NCBI GenBank assembly: GCA_019114005.1
Contig: DXGH01000019.1
Span: 1-45,728, forward strand
DNA length: 45,728 nt
From: Candidatus Acetatifactor stercoripullorum
GTDB taxonomy: Bacteria > Bacillota > Clostridia > Lachnospirales > Lachnospiraceae
Direction: 5' to 3'
Part shown: one piece after another, positions 19,128-28,689 of the stretch
Position numbering within the stretch: position 1 is the stretch's first letter
Layout of the letters: each line of letters begins with the position of its first letter
The notes under the pieces: model-generated
Told to the model about the DNA's origin: nothing
What the model saw: the letters and a program-made list of their open reading frames with translations, nothing else
Databases searched by the model: none
Program-made: the position numbers and the translations under genes

Positions 19128-19921
19128 AGGCCAAGTCCTCCGGACGCCCCTGAAAGTTCCCTTAACAAAGCTCCTTTCTCAGGGGAACGCATCAAGGTTT
19201 CCCCGATCAAAACGGCGTCCGTACCATTTTTCTCCAATCTTTCAATATCCTCTCTTGTTTTCATGCCGCTCTCCGACACAAAAAGCACTTGTTTTGGCAC
19301 AAGCTTTCGAAGCCTGATGGAATTGCAGATATCCACAGAGAAATCCTTTAAATTCCGGTTGTTCACTCCCACAATGGGGCTTCCCGCCAAAAGAGCCATC
19401 TCCACCTCCCTTTCATCATGGGCCTCCGTCAATGCGGACAGTCCAAGCTCCCTTGCAAGCCCCAGATATTCCTGAAGCTGCATTGGGGAGAGGATGGCAC
19501 AGATCAGCAGCACAGCGTCCGCTCCCATTTCCCTTGCCTGATAGATCATATATTCATCCACCGTAAAATCCTTGCGCAAAAGGGGGATGGATACCCTTTG
19601 CCTGATCTCTCTCAGATAGGAATCCTTTCCCTGAAAATAATAGGGCTCCGTCAAAACAGAGATGGCGGCGGCTCCCGCCCTTTCATATTCCCTGGCAATC
19701 TCCTCATAAGGAAAATCCCCGGCAATCACTCCCTTGGAGGGGGAAGCTTTTTTCACCTCACAGATAAAGCTCATCCCCGGTCTTTTCAGGGCTTCCTCAA
19801 AGGGGAAGCCCTCCGGCCGTTTTGTATCCGCAGCCGCAGCCTTAAGCTCCTTTAGCGGAAGCCTTGCCTTTTCTGCGGCGATACGCTCTTTTGTTTTTGC
19901 AGCAATTTCCTCTAAAATCAA
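19124..19921 (-). CDS. trpC: Indole-3-glycerol phosphate synthase
   Basis: 265 residues if translation begins at TTG (19919-19921). An in-frame ATG five codons upstream (19934-19936) is part of ATGGGAGG, which reads as the ribosome binding site for the TTG at 7-nt spacing; the TTG start also gives the usual N-terminus ILEEIAAKTKER. Catalytic residues appear in FICEVKKASPSKG, LLRKDFTVDEYMIYQ and GVNNRNLKDF. It closes the indole ring from CdRP. It overlaps trpF by 4 bases. Confidence 0.95.
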   Translation of the reverse strand: MILEEIAAKTKERIAAEKARLPLKELKAAAADTKRPEGFPFEEALKRPGMSFICEVKKASPSKGVIAGDFPYEEIAREYERAGAAAISVLTEPYYFQGKDSYLREIRQRVSIPLLRKDFTVDEYMIYQAREMGADAVLLICAILSPMQLQEYLGLARELGLSALTEAHDEREVEMALLAGSPIVGVNNRNLKDFSVDICNSIRLRKLVPKQVLFVSESGMKTREDIERLEKNGTDAVLIGETLMRSPEKGALLRELSGASGGLGL

Positions 19922-19965
19922 ACCGATACCTCCCATCTGCCCAGGCAGACATCCCTTTCTTTCCC

Positions 19966-20982
19966 TCAGCAGTTCGACAATTTGACAAAAGCATCCAGAC
20001 GTTTTATTGCCTCCCCGCTGTCGATGAGCTTTGCAGCCATGCAGATGCCCTCTTTTATGCTTTGTGCCTTTCCTGCCGCATAGATAGCCGCTCCGCTGTT
20101 CATCAGCACCACATTCCTTTTGGGGCCTTGTTCCCCTTTCAGGATATTTCTGGTAATCTCCGCATTTTCCTGGGGCGTTCCTCCCTTAAGCGCCTCACGG
20201 CTGCAGGTTTCAAATCCAAAATCCTCAGGGTGCACAGTGTAGGTTTTGTACCTCTGATCCTTAAAATCGCATACCAGGGTAGGCGCACACAGGGATATTT
20301 CATCCAGCTTATCCTTTCCGTAAACCACCAGCCCCTGCTTTACCCCAAGGCTCATCAGCACTCGGGCCAAAGGCTCCACCAAAGATTCGTCATAAACCCC
20401 CAGCAGCTGATAGGCCGGGCGGGCAGGATTGGTCAAAGGCCCCAATATATTAAACACAGTGCGGATGCCAAGCTCCTTCCGGATGGCTCCTACATGACGC
20501 ATGGAGGTGTGGTATTTCTGGGCAAACATAAAGCACATCCCCACTTTCTCCAACAGCTCCCTGCACCTTTTGGGCTCCTGATGGATATTGACGCCCAGCG
20601 CCTCCAGACAATCCGCCGTGCCGCAGTCAGAGGAGGCCGCCCGGTTTCCGTGCTTCGCCACCTTTATGCCTGCTGCCGCCATCACAAAGGCAGAGGTGGT
20701 GGAAATATTAAAGCTGTGGGCTCCGTCTCCGCCTGTCCCCACGATCTCCATGGTTTCCATTCCGGTCTCCACCTGCTGCGCGTGCTCTCTCATGGAAGCC
20801 GCACACCCGGATATCTCATCAATGGTTTCCGACTTTGTGCTTTTTGTGGAAAGAGCCGCCAGAAAAGCCGCATTCTGGGTAGGCGTGGTCTCCCCGCCCA
20901 TAATCTCATTCATCACCTCATATGCCTCGTTATAAGTCAAGTCTCCTTTTCCGACAATTTTTACAATTGCTTCTCTGATCAT
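19966..20982 (-). CDS. trpD: Anthranilate phosphoribosyltransferase
   Basis: 338 residues, stand-alone TrpD. The PRPP loop [15 protein letters not shown] and [15 protein letters not shown] are conserved. It adds phosphoribose to anthranilate. Its start overlaps the trpG stop by 4 bases, so trpG and trpD are separate genes with coupled translation. Confidence 0.97.
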   Translation of the reverse strand: MIREAIVKIVGKGDLTYNEAYEVMNEIMGGETTPTQNAAFLAALSTKSTKSETIDEISGCAASMREHAQQVETGMETMEIVGTGGDGAHSFNISTTSAFVMAAAGIKVAKHGNRAASSDCGTADCLEALGVNIHQEPKRCRELLEKVGMCFMFAQKYHTSMRHVGAIRKELGIRTVFNILGPLTNPARPAYQLLGVYDESLVEPLARVLMSLGVKQGLVVYGKDKLDEISLCAPTLVCDFKDQRYKTYTVHPEDFGFETCSREALKGGTPQENAEITRNILKGEQGPKRNVVLMNSGAAIYAAGKAQSIKEGICMAAKLIDSGEAIKRLDAFVKLSNC

Positions 20983-21566
20983 ACTTTTGCCTCCAAAAAA
21001 TTTTCCATTATTTTCCTTCCATCCGGCGTCAAAATAGATTCGGGATGAAACTGCACACCATATACCGGCAGACTTTCATGCTCTACCGCCATCACCTCTC
21101 CATCCTCCGTCCCGGCTGTAACCATAAGCTCCTTTGGCAAGGTGTTTTCATCTGCTGCCAGAGAATGATATCTGCCCACTGTGATTTTCTCCTCCAGCCC
21201 CCAAAACAGTCTGCTTTCCTTTTTCACGCTCACCACGGACTGCTTTCCGTGCATCAGCCTTTTGGCATGAACAATGTCTGCTCCAAGAGCCTGGCAGATG
21301 GCCTGATGCCCCAGACAGATTCCAAGAATCGGAACCGGTTTTCTTTTTCCAGCCGCCGTAAAATGAGAAACCAGCTCTTCACAGATGCCTGCGTCTGCAG
21401 GCCTTCCCGGCCCCGGAGAAAGAATCACATGGGAGGGTGAAAGGGCTTCTATCTCCTCCAGCGTGATTTTATCGTTTCGCACCACCAGCACATCCGGGCT
21501 TACGGAGGCCGTCAGCTGATACACATTATAAGAAAAGCTGTCATAGTTATCGATCAATAGGATCAT
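20979..21566 (-). CDS. trpG: Anthranilate synthase glutamine amidotransferase subunit
   Basis: 195 residues from the ATG at 21564-21566, which overlaps the trpE stop by 4 bases; a longer frame upstream is inside trpE. Class I amidotransferase triad: Cys in [11 protein letters not shown], His and Glu in [10 protein letters not shown]. It supplies ammonia to Trp[13 protein letters not shown] is the usual N-terminus. Confidence 0.97.
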   Translation of the reverse strand: MILLIDNYDSFSYNVYQLTASVSPDVLVVRNDKITLEEIEALSPSHVILSPGPGRPADAGICEELVSHFTAAGKRKPVPILGICLGHQAICQALGADIVHAKRLMHGKQSVVSVKKESRLFWGLEEKITVGRYHSLAADENTLPKELMVTAGTEDGEVMAVEHESLPVYGVQFHPESILTPDGRKIMENFLEAKV

Positions 21567-23053
21567 TCCAATCCCTCCTTTGCTTCCATAACCGCATTTT
21601 TTACCACCGCCGCCTTTTGAATGCACTCCTCATACTCTCTTTGCGGCACACTGTCCGCTACAATACCGGCGCCGGAGCGGATAAATACCTTTCCGTTTTT
21701 GGAAAAGGCAAGGCGGATGGCAATGCAGGTATCCAGATTTCCCGTAAAGGACAGATACCCAATCGCACCTCCGTAAATACCTCTCTTATTGTTTTCCAGC
21801 TTGTTTATAATCTCGCAGGCCTTAAGCTTCGGCGCTCCGGACAGGGTTCCCGCCGGCAAAATGGCATCAACCGCATCCAGTGCGTCCGCATCCTCCCTGA
21901 TCTGTCCGCTCACCGTAGAGCCCAGGTGCATCACATGGGAATAGCGCTCCACAGACGCATATTTTTCCACCCTTACACTTCCTATTTTACTGATTCTTCC
22001 CAGATCATTCCGCCCAAGGTCCACCAGCATATTGTGCTCCGCCAGCTCCTTTTCATCTGAAAGAAGCTGTCTCTCCAGCTCCAGATCCTCTTTTGGTGTT
22101 CTGCCCCTGGGCCTTGTGCCGGCCAGCGGGAAGGTGTAAAGCTTTCCCTCCTCCAGCTTTACCAGGGTTTCCGGGCTCGCTCCTGCAATCTCTCCGTCAT
22201 GTCCCGAAAAATAAAACATATAAGGGGAGGGATTGGTGGTGCGAAGCACCCGGTAAGCGTCAAGGAGACTTCCCTCCATCTCAGCCTCCAGACGGTTTGA
22301 CAGCACTGCCTGGAAGATGTCTCCCTCTTTGATGTGCTCCTTTGCCTGCTCCACCATTGCGCAGTAGCGGGTCTTGTCAAACAGGGGCTTAAAGTCCGTC
22401 AGCAGCCGAAGGGGCAGATTCTCCTCCTTCTCTCCCTCCCGCAAAAGCCGCCGCATCCCATCCAGCTCCAAAACCGCTTTGTTGTAATTGGTCTCCAAAT
22501 CCTCTGTGCGGATATTTACAATCAGGATAATTTTCTGCCTGTAATTGTCAAAGGCCACAAGCTTGTGAAACAGCATCAGGTTTACATCCTGAAAACCCTC
22601 CTCATCCTCGGCGTCCAGCTTTAACGAAGGCTCGCTGTACTTGATGTAATCGTAGGAAAAATATCCCGCAAGCCCTCCTGTAAAGGGCGGCAGTCCCTCT
22701 AAAACGGGACTTTTGTTTTCTGCAAGCAGCTTTCTTATGGACTCCCTTACATCCTCTCCGGTCCTGCGCGTGTTCATCGGGGATTTCACCGTCACCTCCC
22801 CGTCATAACAGGTGATTTCCAGCAAGGGATCATATCCCAAAAAAGAATACCTACCCCATCGTTTGTCCGCCTCCGCACTCTCCAGCAAAAACACATGTCT
22901 GCTGACTTTTTTCAGCTTACGCAGGGCCTCCACCGGCGTGATGGCATCGGCGTAAATTTCCGTACTCACAGGAATCAGCCCGTACCTTCCCTCTGCAGCC
23001 AGTTCCTGACAGACCTTTAAGTCCGGCTTCACTCTGACATTCTGCATGCTCAT
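21563..23053 (-). CDS. trpE: Anthranilate synthase component I
   Basis: 496 residues from the ATG at 23051-23053 (GGGAGG 7 nt upstream); the frame is open 17 codons further but without a site. It makes anthranilate from chorismate. The N-terminal HVFLLESAE holds the LLES motif that binds feedback tryptophan. The catalytic part shows [33 protein letters not shown] and [16 protein letters not shown]. It is the first gene of the operon, about 100 bases downstream of the T-box terminator. Confidence 0.98.
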   Translation of the reverse strand: MSMQNVRVKPDLKVCQELAAEGRYGLIPVSTEIYADAITPVEALRKLKKVSRHVFLLESAEADKRWGRYSFLGYDPLLEITCYDGEVTVKSPMNTRRTGEDVRESIRKLLAENKSPVLEGLPPFTGGLAGYFSYDYIKYSEPSLKLDAEDEEGFQDVNLMLFHKLVAFDNYRQKIILIVNIRTEDLETNYNKAVLELDGMRRLLREGEKEENLPLRLLTDFKPLFDKTRYCAMVEQAKEHIKEGDIFQAVLSNRLEAEMEGSLLDAYRVLRTTNPSPYMFYFSGHDGEIAGASPETLVKLEEGKLYTFPLAGTRPRGRTPKEDLELERQLLSDEKELAEHNMLVDLGRNDLGRISKIGSVRVEKYASVERYSHVMHLGSTVSGQIREDADALDAVDAILPAGTLSGAPKLKACEIINKLENNKRGIYGGAIGYLSFTGNLDTCIAIRLAFSKNGKVFIRSGAGIVADSVPQREYEECIQKAAVVKNAVMEAKEGLE

Positions 23054-23151
23054 TTCCTTTCCTCCCTTTTCCATCGCTGCATGGCCTATTGTGCCATGCA
23101 GCAATATAGGCTGCCAATGTATTCTGCCACAGACGTCGCTATTACAGGCAC

Positions 23152-23198
23152 AAAAAAACCGCCCATGACAGATGTTGCTTAACTTCTGTCAAGGACGG
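23152..23198 (-). terminator. T-box terminator hairpin ahead of trpE
   Basis: An imperfect long stem (arms 23159-23172 and 23185-23198, including TGACAGA/TCTGTCA) is followed on the minus strand by seven T. It competes with the T-box antiterminator. Confidence 0.85.
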
Positions 23199-23460
23199 GA
23201 TACTCCAATGAAAAAAATCCCGCGGTGCCACCTTGCTTCACGCCTCTTTGGGTATGCTCTTATCAGGATACCATCATATCCCTGGCAACTGACGTATGCC
23301 TCTACGTCGCGAAATACTAAAAGCTGCCGCTCCTTTCCTCGCGCCCTCCGTGGTCCATTTAACAGCCTGCATTTCCAACCTTTCTCAGCCTCCGGTCTCT
23401 CTGTAAGCGCACGTACTGTTTTTATCTCCACATCTACGGTTTGTGCTCCGCTATTTTGTT
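23199..23460 (-). promoter_or_regulatory. tRNA-Trp-sensing T-box leader of the trp operon
   Basis: The conserved T-box AAGGTGGCACCGCG is at 23221-23234 on the minus strand, just before the terminator. Further 5' lies a stem-I region whose 3' side reads AAATGGACCAC, giving a UGG specifier codon (23355-23357) followed by the usual purine. Uncharged tRNA-Trp pairing there and at the antiterminator would switch trpEGDCFBA on when tryptophan is short. The whole leader is about 310 bases including the terminator. Confidence 0.92.
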
Positions 23461-23466
23461 TTTAAC

Positions 23467-23495
23467 ATTTTAACGCGGTAAAGGACTCCTGTCAA
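23467..23495 (-). promoter_or_regulatory. trp operon promoter
   Basis: TTGACA (23490-23495), 17 bases, TAAAAT (23467-23472) on the minus strand. It begins 5 bases after the pfp stop and directly precedes the T-box. Confidence 0.85.
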
Positions 23496-23500
23496 GTATT

Positions 23501-24733
23501 TTATTCTTCCATATCTATGACAATATGACGGGGCTGTCCCGTGATCATCACCGGCGTAAGCTCCGCCTGGATCAGGGGCCGTATGTAATTTACAAGCTGC
23601 CAGCTTACATTGGTGCCATCCTCCGTAATCCACTCCAGGGGCACCTTTTTTTCAATATTGGCAACCTTATGTACATCATACAAATCTGTGGTACAGATAT
23701 AAGGGTCATTGGACACACGCTTTAAAATTACCATCTTTCCTGTTTCTCCCTCAAAGGCTGCCTTCACTGCAGAACCGCCCACCTGGTAGGCCTCCGTGAT
23801 ATCCACCCTGGAGGTCAGATGGCCCGCGCATCTTTGCAGCGTAGAGAGCTCTATGGCCCTGGACTTGCACCCAAATTTTTCACTGACAAGAGAGGCCAGA
23901 TATCTTGCCGTGCCGCTCAGCTGCTTATGTCCAAAGGAGTCCACATACTCCGTGTGGTCTGTGAGCTCAAACACATATTTTCCATCCGCAGTCTTAACAC
24001 CCTCCGACACTGCAATCACCACAGACTTTTTCTTCTGCAGAAGCTTCCCTACCCGCTCTACAAACAAATCCACATCAAAGGGCAGCTCCGGCAGATAAAT
24101 CATATCCACACCCTCACAGTCCTCGCTGGCCGCAAGAGCCGCCGCTCCGGTAAGCCATCCCGCATTTCTTCCCATGATCTCAATTACGGTCACATTCTGA
24201 ATGTCGTACACTAATCCGTCCCGGATCAGCTCCTTTGTCACGGAAGCAATGTATTTGGCTGCGCTTCCGAAACCGGGCGTATGATCCGTAGCCGCAAGGT
24301 CGTTATCTATGGTCTTTGGCACACCAATAAAGCAAATAGGGCTGCTGATCAATATAGCGTAGTCAGACAGCTTTTTTATGGTATCCATAGAGTCGTTTCC
24401 ACCGATGTAGAAAAACGCCGATATCTCATATTCATCCAAAATTTCAAAAATTTTATCAAAAAGCTCTCTGTTGTCCTTGATATCCGGAAGCTTATAGCGG
24501 CAGGAGCCCAAAAACGCAGAGGGCGTTCTTTTCAAAAGCTCCAAATCAAGGTCTGTGCGTATCTTCTCTCCCAAATCCACAATGTTCTTTTCCAGAAAGC
24601 CCTGAATGCCGTGCCGCATTCCATATACCTTCTCTGCCCCCAGATCCATGGCCGTTTTATACACCCCCGCCAGGCTGGAATTAATTACGGCGGTAGGTCC
24701 GCCGGACTGTCCCACAATTACGTTTTTTGCCAT
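23501..24733 (-). CDS. pfp: 6-phosphofructokinase, pyrophosphate-dependent type
   Basis: 410 residues from the ATG at 24731-24733 (GGAGG 5 nt upstream). It phosphorylates fructose 6-phosphate, probably with PPi and reversibly. GQSGGPTAVINSS (8-20) begins the nucleotide/PPi site. GGNDS (111-115) has Asp where ATP enzymes have Gly (GGDGS), and VPKTIDND (138-145) has Lys where ATP enzymes have Gly; both point to PPi. The first Asp of the usual GGDDS is Asn here. MGRNAGWL is the sugar-phosphate site. PPi use is inferred from these residues. Confidence 0.9.
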   Translation of the reverse strand: MAKNVIVGQSGGPTAVINSSLAGVYKTAMDLGAEKVYGMRHGIQGFLEKNIVDLGEKIRTDLDLELLKRTPSAFLGSCRYKLPDIKDNRELFDKIFEILDEYEISAFFYIGGNDSMDTIKKLSDYAILISSPICFIGVPKTIDNDLAATDHTPGFGSAAKYIASVTKELIRDGLVYDIQNVTVIEIMGRNAGWLTGAAALAASEDCEGVDMIYLPELPFDVDLFVERVGKLLQKKKSVVIAVSEGVKTADGKYVFELTDHTEYVDSFGHKQLSGTARYLASLVSEKFGCKSRAIELSTLQRCAGHLTSRVDITEAYQVGGSAVKAAFEGETGKMVILKRVSNDPYICTTDLYDVHKVANIEKKVPLEWITEDGTNVSWQLVNYIRPLIQAELTPVMITGQPRHIVIDMEE

Positions 24734-24812
24734 ATGCGCCTCCATCATTATTTTTTATTCTATTCCTGATTGCTTTCTATATTGTGATACTTTTAACAGA
24801 ACCTTTTCATTC

Positions 24813-24853
24813 AAAGAACCCATAGACCGTTTGCTTTGGTCCATGGGTTCTTT
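24813..24853 (-). terminator. Terminator after ackA
   Basis: 16-base arms (24813-24828 and 24838-24853) with one mismatch or wobble; AAAGAACCCAT pairs with ATGGGTTCTTT. The minus-strand T tract is short (TTT) and partly within the stem. It lies 11 bases after the ackA stop, before pfp. Confidence 0.75.
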
Positions 24854-24864
24854 CGTGTTCTTCC

Positions 24865-26061
24865 TTATTTTACAAGACGAACGGTCTCTCTTGCGATGGC
24901 AAGCTCTTCATTTGTGGGAACAGCCAGCACTGTTGTGGTGCTGTCGGAGGTGGAAATAACCACCTCTTCACCCTTCTTTTGATTTGCCTCTTCGTCAAGG
25001 GTTACCCCCAGATAGCCAAGATAGCCGCAAACCAGGGTGCGCACCAGAGGGCCGTTTTCTCCGATTCCTGCCGTAAAGCAGATCGCATCCACGCCGTTCA
25101 TTGCCGCTGCATAAGCGCCGATGTATTTTGCCACTCGATAGCAGTAGGTTTTTAATGTGCGGATTGCGTTGGGATCATTTTTTTCATACCCAGCCTCCAA
25201 GTCTCTGAAGTCCGAGGAAAGATTGTCGGAAAGTCCCAGCACACCCGATTTTTTGTTGAGCACAGACATGATCTCATCGATGTTCTTACCCTCTTTATGC
25301 GCAAGGAATTCGATGATAGCCGGATCGATATCGCCGCAGCGGGTTCCCATAATCAGTCCCTCCAGAGGAGTCAGTCCCATAGAGGTATCCACGCACTTTC
25401 CGTTTTTCACTGCGGATACGCTGGCTCCGTTGCCCAGATGGCATACAATAATCTTCAAATCTTCATATTTTCTGCCCAGAAGCTCTGCAGCTCTCTTGGA
25501 GACATAGGAATGGCTGGTTCCATGGAAGCCGTATCTTCTGATTTTATAGTTCTTATAATATTCATAGGGAAGTCCATACATATAAGCCTCTTCCGGCATC
25601 GTCTGATGAAAGGCCGTGTCAAACACGCCCACCATCGGTGTACCGGGCATCAGCTTTTTGCAGGCATTAATACCGATCAGATTTGCAGGATTATGAAGAG
25701 GCGCCAGATCATTGCACTCTTCGATGGCCGCCATCACTTCATCCGTAATAATGGTGGATTCAGCAAATTTTTCTCCCCCGTGCACAATGCGGTGGCCCAC
25801 CGCTCCAATCTCGTCCAGGCTCTTTACCACCCCGGTTTTTTCATTGGTCAAAGCCTCCAGCACCAGGCGGATAGCTTCTGTGTGATCCGGCATGGGAGTC
25901 ACCGTTTTTTCCTTTTCCCCGCCTGCAGGAGCATATGTAATCATACTGCCTTCAATGCCGATTCTTTCGCAAAGGCCCTTGGCAATACACTGCTCCGTCT
26001 CGGAATTGATCATCTGAAATTTCAAAGAGGAGCTGCCGCAGTTGATAACTAAAATATTCAT
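24865..26061 (-). CDS. ackA: Acetate kinase
   Basis: 398 residues. It makes ATP and acetate from acetyl phosphate. ASKHA-fold signatures: VINCGSSSLKFQMI at the N-terminus, GHRIVHGGEKF, RRYGFHGTSHSYVSKRA, and FTAGIGENGPLVR. It follows pta by 79 bases with no terminator between, so pta-ackA form one fermentation operon producing acetate and ATP. Confidence 0.98.
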   Translation of the reverse strand: MNILVINCGSSSLKFQMINSETEQCIAKGLCERIGIEGSMITYAPAGGEKEKTVTPMPDHTEAIRLVLEALTNEKTGVVKSLDEIGAVGHRIVHGGEKFAESTIITDEVMAAIEECNDLAPLHNPANLIGINACKKLMPGTPMVGVFDTAFHQTMPEEAYMYGLPYEYYKNYKIRRYGFHGTSHSYVSKRAAELLGRKYEDLKIIVCHLGNGASVSAVKNGKCVDTSMGLTPLEGLIMGTRCGDIDPAIIEFLAHKEGKNIDEIMSVLNKKSGVLGLSDNLSSDFRDLEAGYEKNDPNAIRTLKTYCYRVAKYIGAYAAAMNGVDAICFTAGIGENGPLVRTLVCGYLGYLGVTLDEEANQKKGEEVVISTSDSTTTVLAVPTNEELAIARETVRLVK

Positions 26062-26140
26062 GTCTTTCCTTTACTTCCTTTCCTTCTTTGCGCTCACAAA
26101 GCTTTCTATGTTTTACAGACCGGATACCGTCTCCGCAGCC

Positions 26141-27142
26141 TTACACCAGCTGTGCCTGAACGGAGGTCAGCGCCACAACACCCACAATGTCCTGCCAGGA
26201 GCATCCTCTGGAAAGATCGTTTACGGGCTTTGCGATTCCCTGAAGCATGGGGCCGTATGCTTCCGCACCTCCCAGCCTCTGCACCAGCTTGTAGCCGATG
26301 TTTCCTGCATCCAGGTTGGGGAAAATCAATACGTTGGCCCTCCCTCCCACAGGACTTCCGGGCGCCTTGGATTTTGCAACACCGGGTACCAGTGCAGCGT
26401 CCAGCTGCAGCTCTCCATCCAGGGTCAGATGAGGATACTGCTCATGGGCAATCTGGGTAGCCTCCACTACCTTGTCCACCAGGGCATGCTTTGCACTTCC
26501 CTTTGTAGAATGGCTCAGCATTGCGATCACAGGCTTTGGTCCTACCAGAGACTTAAAGCTTCTGGAAGAGGATTCCGCAATGGCCGCAAGCTCCTCTGCA
26601 GTGGGATCCTGATTCAAACCGCAGTCTGCAAAGATAAAGGTTCCATCCTCGCCCTGATCCTTAAACTGGGTATCCATAACGAAAAATGCAGAGACAAGCT
26701 TTACGCCGGGAGCCGTCTTGAGAATCTGAAGAGCGGGTCTCAGTGTGTCTGCCGTGGAATGGCATGCCCCTGCCACCATGCCGTCCGCATCGTTTGCCTT
26801 TACCATAACAATGCCGAAGGTGAGGTAATCATTCAGCAGAATTTCCCTGGCCTTCTCCGGGGTCATTCCCTTTGCCTTTCTGGTTTCGTACAAGAGATTT
26901 ACATACTCGTCCAGCTTAGGCGTAAGCGCAGGATTGACTACCGTAATGCCTGAGAGATCTACTTCCAGCCAGCCGGCGCCATCCATAATCTTTTCCTCAT
27001 TACCGATCATAATGATATCGGCAATTCCCTCTTCCACAATCTTAGCCGCAGCCAGCAGAGTCCTCTTATCGTTGGATTCCGGCAGGACGATTGTTTTCTT
27101 GTCGAGCCTTGCTCTTTCTTTAATTTTGTCAATATATGACAT
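26141..27142 (-). CDS. pta: Phosphate acetyltransferase
   Basis: 333 residues, the short Pta of Gram-positives without the E. coli N-terminal extension. It interconverts acetyl-CoA and acetyl phosphate. Family features: [77 protein letters not shown]. The promoter and a cre box lie upstream. Confidence 0.97.
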   Translation of the reverse strand: MSYIDKIKERARLDKKTIVLPESNDKRTLLAAAKIVEEGIADIIMIGNEEKIMDGAGWLEVDLSGITVVNPALTPKLDEYVNLLYETRKAKGMTPEKAREILLNDYLTFGIVMVKANDADGMVAGACHSTADTLRPALQILKTAPGVKLVSAFFVMDTQFKDQGEDGTFIFADCGLNQDPTAEELAAIAESSSRSFKSLVGPKPVIAMLSHSTKGSAKHALVDKVVEATQIAHEQYPHLTLDGELQLDAALVPGVAKSKAPGSPVGGRANVLIFPNLDAGNIGYKLVQRLGGAEAYGPMLQGIAKPVNDLSRGCSWQDIVGVVALTSVQAQLV

Positions 27143-27223
27143 ATACCCTTTCTCCTTTCCGACTATCCGTCCGCTTTCCTTTCTGTTTTGGTTATTTTTT
27201 CCTTAACAAACTGAGATATTTAT

Positions 27224-27252
27224 ATTATACTAAATAGTAGGACAAGATACAA
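27224..27252 (-). promoter_or_regulatory. pta-ackA promoter
   Basis: TTGTAT (27247-27252), 17 bases, TATAAT (27224-27229) on the minus strand, about 80 bases before the pta ATG. Confidence 0.75.
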
Positions 27253-27270
27253 GGCATAATGTGCGGTAAA

Positions 27271-27290
27271 TTGTACATTTTCAGGTACAA
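27271..27290. promoter_or_regulatory. Inverted repeat TTGTAC-N8-GTACAA upstream of pta
   Basis: Two perfect 6-base arms (27271-27276 and 27285-27290) lie 19 bases upstream of the pta -35. The shape fits a dimeric regulator site. No family is recognised. Confidence 0.4.
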
Positions 27291-27333
27291 GACTCACTGC
27301 CTTTTTTATTATTTTTTATGATAATTCAGGTAA

Positions 27334-27347
27334 TGTAAACGCTTACA
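27334..27347. promoter_or_regulatory. Catabolite-responsive element (cre)
   Basis: TGTAAACGCTTACA matches the CcpA consensus TGWAANCGNTNWCA at every position. It lies between divergent pta and tmcAL, about 120 bases upstream of the predicted pta start. In B. subtilis, CcpA activates pta and ackA through upstream cre boxes, so pta-ackA is the likelier target. The distance here is longer. Confidence 0.75.
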
Positions 27348-27434
27348 CAGTATGTTATTTTTTTCACATTTCCATTTGACATATTTTATCGGTTTTACGT
27401 TTTTTATCAGGTTTTTTTGAAAGGAGGAATCTCT

Positions 27435-28670
27435 ATGAAGGTCAACGGCATTATTGCAGAATACAACCCTTTTCATAACGGGCACAAATATCAGCTGGAG
27501 GAATCCCGCAGGCAGCTTGGGGCAGATTACACCGTTATCGCAATGAGCGGAAACTTTATGCAGCGCGGCATCCCCGCTCTCTTAGACAAGTACAGACGCG
27601 CAGAAATGGCTCTAAAAAACGGAGCCGATCTGGTAGTGGAGATTCCTGCCTGCTACTCCGCATCCAGCGCGGAATATTTTGCCACGGGGGCCGTTTGTCT
27701 TTTAGACAAGCTGGGTGTGGTAGATCATCTCTGTTTCGGAAGTGAATGCGGAGATATCGGTATTTTGAAGCGGATCGCAGACATCCTCCTTAAGGAGCCT
27801 GACGAATACGTCCGCTGCCTGAAACGAAACCTCAGACAGGGCCTTTCCTACCCAAGCGCAAGAACCAATGCGCTGCTCCAGTACGATCCCTCCTTAAGCT
27901 CCCAAAAGGACGTGCTCTCCTCCCCCAACAATATTCTGGGCATTGAATACTTAAAGGCCCTGTCCCGGCTGGGCAGCGCCATCGTACCCTTTACCACCCT
28001 GCGGGCAGGGTCCGATTATCATGACAGACGGCTGGGCGAAAATCAAAGCTCCGCCCTTGCCATCCGCCAGGCTGTGTTTTCCCGCCAGGATTTTGATTTT
28101 CTGGAAAGCCAGATGCCGGAAAGCGCCTATTTGATCATAAAAGAGTATCTGCTCACAGCAAAGCCGGTACATATCAACGACTTTTCCTTTGCTCTGCACT
28201 ATAAGCTGCTTTCCGAGCGGGAAAACGGCTATGACCGTTTTCTGGACGTGTCCTCCGATCTGTCGGACCGTATCCGCAAAAATTTGTTCCGCTTTGACAG
28301 CTTCCGGGGCTTCTGCGACCTGCTAAAGAGCAAGGAGCTCACCTATTCCCGCATCAGCAGATGCCTGCTTCATATTCTGCTGGATATGGATACCGATACC
28401 TTAGAGCGCTACCAGGCTATGGACTACATTCCCTATGCCAGAGTTTTAGGCTTTCGCAGGGACGCAGCTCCCCTATTGTCCGCTATCAAGGAAAAAGCCT
28501 CCATCCCCCTTGTGACTAAGCTGGCTGACGCCGACAAGCTGCTGGGGACAGAGGCCTATGACATGCTCAAAAAGGAAACAAACATCAACAATATTTATCA
28601 GAGCACCCTGGCGCTGAAATCCAAACGGAGTATGGAAAACGAGTATTCCACTCCCATTGTGATTCTCTAA
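27435..28670 (+). CDS. tmcAL: tRNA(Met) cytidine acetate ligase TmcAL
   Basis: 411 residues from the ATG at 27435, with AAAGGAGG 8 nt upstream. TmcAL (YlbM) makes N4-acetylcytidine at the wobble base of elongator tRNA-Met using acetate and ATP. The nucleotidyltransferase motif is GIIAEYNPFHNGHKYQLEE, followed by MSGNFMQRGIPALLDKY and a second half with LSSPNNILGIEYLKAL. It is one of only two plus-strand genes. The substrate acetate is the product of the divergent pta-ackA operon; whether that matters is unknown. A TTGACA at 27376 has no convincing -10. Confidence 0.95.
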   Translation: MKVNGIIAEYNPFHNGHKYQLEESRRQLGADYTVIAMSGNFMQRGIPALLDKYRRAEMALKNGADLVVEIPACYSASSAEYFATGAVCLLDKLGVVDHLCFGSECGDIGILKRIADILLKEPDEYVRCLKRNLRQGLSYPSARTNALLQYDPSLSSQKDVLSSPNNILGIEYLKALSRLGSAIVPFTTLRAGSDYHDRRLGENQSSALAIRQAVFSRQDFDFLESQMPESAYLIIKEYLLTAKPVHINDFSFALHYKLLSERENGYDRFLDVSSDLSDRIRKNLFRFDSFRGFCDLLKSKELTYSRISRCLLHILLDMDTDTLERYQAMDYIPYARVLGFRRDAAPLLSAIKEKASIPLVTKLADADKLLGTEAYDMLKKETNINNIYQSTLALKSKRSMENEYSTPIVIL

Positions 28671-28689
28671 AAAGCCTTCTCTGAGACGC

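Noticed and set aside
27376..27407. TTGACA as a tmcAL promoter
   Set aside because: No acceptable -10 hexamer lies 16-18 bases downstream; only T-rich sequence is present.
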